Positions 61,701 to 64,000 of a stretch of DNA of 64,000 nucleotides are shown here, piece after piece (the stretch's first letter is position 1; every line of letters starts with the position of its first letter). The stretch lies in contig QCXZ01000086.1 of NCBI GenBank assembly GCA_025024175.1, positions 20,674,245 through 20,738,244 of the forward strand, in the 5' to 3' direction. Source of the DNA: Rhyzopertha dominica. Its lineage: Eukaryota; Arthropoda; Insecta; Coleoptera; Bostrichidae. The notes under the pieces are model-generated. The model had not been told where the DNA came from and made no database searches. It saw nothing but the letters and a program-made list of their open reading frames with translations. The position numbers and the translations under genes were made by a program.

Positions 61701-64000
61701 TTCCGTATACTATTCTCCCGTAGTGAAATTTATGAAGAACTATAATACCTACATTTTATTTCTTCTAATCTAACAAGCGGTATGCGCTATTTAGTGCGGT
61801 AATAATCGTTAAGGAACTACATTTTTCGAATACCCCAAAAAATATCCCAGATAAGGCTGAAAGGTAATTAAATTTTAGGTATGGAATTTAGTACGCCGTG
61901 ATTTTCAAGAAAATTGAATATTAAAAATCGTAAAAATGAGTCCTTAGTGATCCTGTCTGTATTTTGCTAATTCCTAACAATTTTGGATACACATAAACAA
62001 CCGGTTAACCTACGATAGTTTTTTCGGGAATTTTTTATTAAAAATTACGAACAAAAGTATAGCATCTCTACTTTGTACTAGTAGGCGTGTAACACCCCTG
62101 GTATTAAATCATAGGTAAAGACNGACCGGTGTGGTTAAGTGTCGTAAAAATTAGTGAAATTTAAATAAGCATTGTTGTATGCGCAGTATATTTNTGGTCC
62201 CACAATAACTTGGTTATTTGAGGATTTACAAAGTAGCTTAAATTGAGACGAAGTTGATGCCNAACAATAATTTAAGGTACCTGCAACAGTTTTTCAGTTA
62301 AAAAATCTCGATTGTTTTAAATCGCTTATACCCTCGCTTATACCTTTTGTTGCTAGAATTGTTTTTGGAATTCCCAAAAGGCGCTTTCATGGCACTCGTT
62401 TAAGTAGTTTTTAATGCAGATACAAATGTGACATCATCTTATAGAGTGTCACTTTTCACTTTTGACATTTTTAAAAAAGAGTTCAACATAATGTAACACT
62501 TAGTATTTTACTAGCTATATATTTGTAGCCTCAACTTTTATTTAATAGGCAAATTTAATTTCCAAGTGCAAATTGTTACGGGGCACAGAAACAACAGTTA
62601 ACATAAAATCGTTTGTTCAACCATAGCCAACTATTCTAAATCAGCGTTTTAGTGGATTTTAAGTGTAATTTTTTTGTANAATAGGTATTAAGTATTGCAT
62701 ATCGCTTAACTTTTAAATGAAACTAGAAAAAATGCATCTGAAGTAAAAACTATAAAAAAGTGTACCAAAAGAAAGTTTAAACAAAAAGGTTCAAGGCCAT
62801 TATGAAATCGACATTTTATTTCTTTAATGTCTCAAAAACTGTTGCAGATAATTTAATTATTTTGAAAACGTCTTGTTAAGCGTCGAATTTAGGTTTGTCT
62901 CCATGCATAGACACGAGAGGTGGGACACCTACTATCAAATCAAAATATTCAGGTGGCAACTGCTGTTGAACCATGTATTTTACGTAATTCCTCAAATTTG
63001 TTGAAAAATTTTCCACGCGCTTTTATTTTTATAGTTATATTTGGTTAAATGCGTCACAAAATAACTGTACCATGCGTCTATTTATAAATGTATTTTAACT
63101 TTCCGATGTAGTTTATAGCGAAAACAGCATAAAAATGAATGTGCTTCACATTCGATTAATTAATTGCAGATTAGTGACGAATATTTTGCTTTGCATTTCA
63201 AATTGTTATAACAGTTTTGTGCTAACAATTGTAAACGAATTATTACATCAGACTTCAATATTTATGTCACATTTGATCACATATTTCCCAGGTTTTATTT
63301 GGGGAATTTTTATTAGTCTTGCCTCTAGAAGAATAGCCTTCTTAATATATAAAATTCCAAGGAAAATTCTGTCATGCTCCATTGATTTTTCTTTGTTTCC
63401 AATTATTTAAACGCGAGCAGTTCATCTTACTAATGATGCGACAAGCGTATAATTTATTATCGCATGTGGGTTCAAGGTGTATGTAGTTTTAGATTACACG
63501 TTAAAGCAGCGGAGTGCGTATTTTTGTTTGCGTAATTAGCGGCATTTAGAGATCGACAGTCGGTGCAAAAAGTAAACTTGAATGACCAACAATCGCGACG
63601 TAGTTTCCCATCAGTCACTGCGACAATGCAAAATGGGCGCAGTATCCTTTTGTTGTTGCATGGTCGATATCCGCGTTGCTAGTTTTCTTCTCCACAGGGA
63701 CACTGGTTAGGAACATCGGAGGGAATAAGGAATAAAATTGTTTGTATCGAAGCTCGCCATGTAGACAGGCATGAAAATAAAGGGCGTATTACCTCTGTCT
63801 TTATACTTACCGGCATTATCTTAATTGGAGACGGCGGGCCCCAATTAGAACTGACTGCAGTGGAATAATTCGATATTGAATATCAAACTGAACTTACGCA
63901 TGGGTGATCTAGGAAACTACGGTGGTTAGAGAGCTTGTTGTGTCTCTTGCTTTTAAGTGCGGAAGGACTGATTAAAACATGGTTTTAGGGTAACTGTTTT
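58795..64000. other. AT-rich DNA, no gene recognised
   Basis: Only short frames without motifs; the 91-codon frame at 63135-63410 is hydrophobic but unlike anything I know. The last 450 bp are slightly less AT-rich and could approach another gene. Confidence 0.4.

Overview
This is eukaryotic DNA, almost certainly insect. It is AT-rich, holds one multi-exon gene with many 55-71 bp introns and a few multi-kilobase introns, and is full of decayed transposons. Two short arrays of the pentamer TCAGG occur (3798-3840 as its complement, and 22651-22675). TCAGG is the telomere unit of many beetles, and TTAGG that of most other insects, so a beetle is the best guess. Scattered N bases and at least one apparent homopolymer frameshift mark it as draft sequence.

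The only host protein gene I recognise lies on the + strand, from about 20.4 kb to the stop at 47146-47148. It encodes a large scaffold with four PDZ domains separated by long low-complexity, Ser/Pro-rich linkers with proline-rich motifs. The layout, with a tandem PDZ pair at the extreme C-terminus, fits the big bang (bbg) / PDZD2 / pro-IL16 family. I could trace 11 coding blocks; apart from the join into the 25.6 kb block, the intron phases agree. Four GC/CpG-rich patches (7.1-7.8, 19.5-19.9, 24.7-25.25 and 37.65-38.28 kb) lie upstream of different parts of this gene. The last three end near good splice donors, which suggests several alternative promoters. Upstream exons at 7.6 and 13.2 kb are possible but unproven.

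Region by region: 0-1.07 kb, two head-to-head Penelope-like element copies; 3.06-3.64 kb, a mariner-like relic and a repeat shared with 28.4 kb; 3.8-4.86 kb, a LINE with a TCAGG-like 3' tail; 5.3-6.2 kb, a repeat-borne protein relic; 7.1-7.98 kb, GC-rich island; 8.55-9.03 kb, DDE transposase relic; 9.05-10.92 kb, a LINE; 14.6 and 18.2 kb, two copies of one MITE; 20.4-27.4 kb, N-terminal half of the PDZ gene, with piggyBac-like and mariner relics in an intron; 27.4-39.75 kb, a 12.3 kb intron with a foldback-like repeat, a Penelope fragment and a mariner; 39.75-47.15 kb, C-terminal half, with a LINE and an RNase H fragment in an intron; 47.9-48.5 kb, a Tc1/IS630-type transposase; 49.9-51.3 kb, a mariner-type element with intact TIRs; 54.06-54.5 kb, a foldback element; 57.2-58.8 kb, a second copy of the 35.9 kb mariner. 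The rest, notably 58.8-64 kb, is AT-rich DNA in which I recognise no gene. No tRNA, rRNA or CRISPR was seen.
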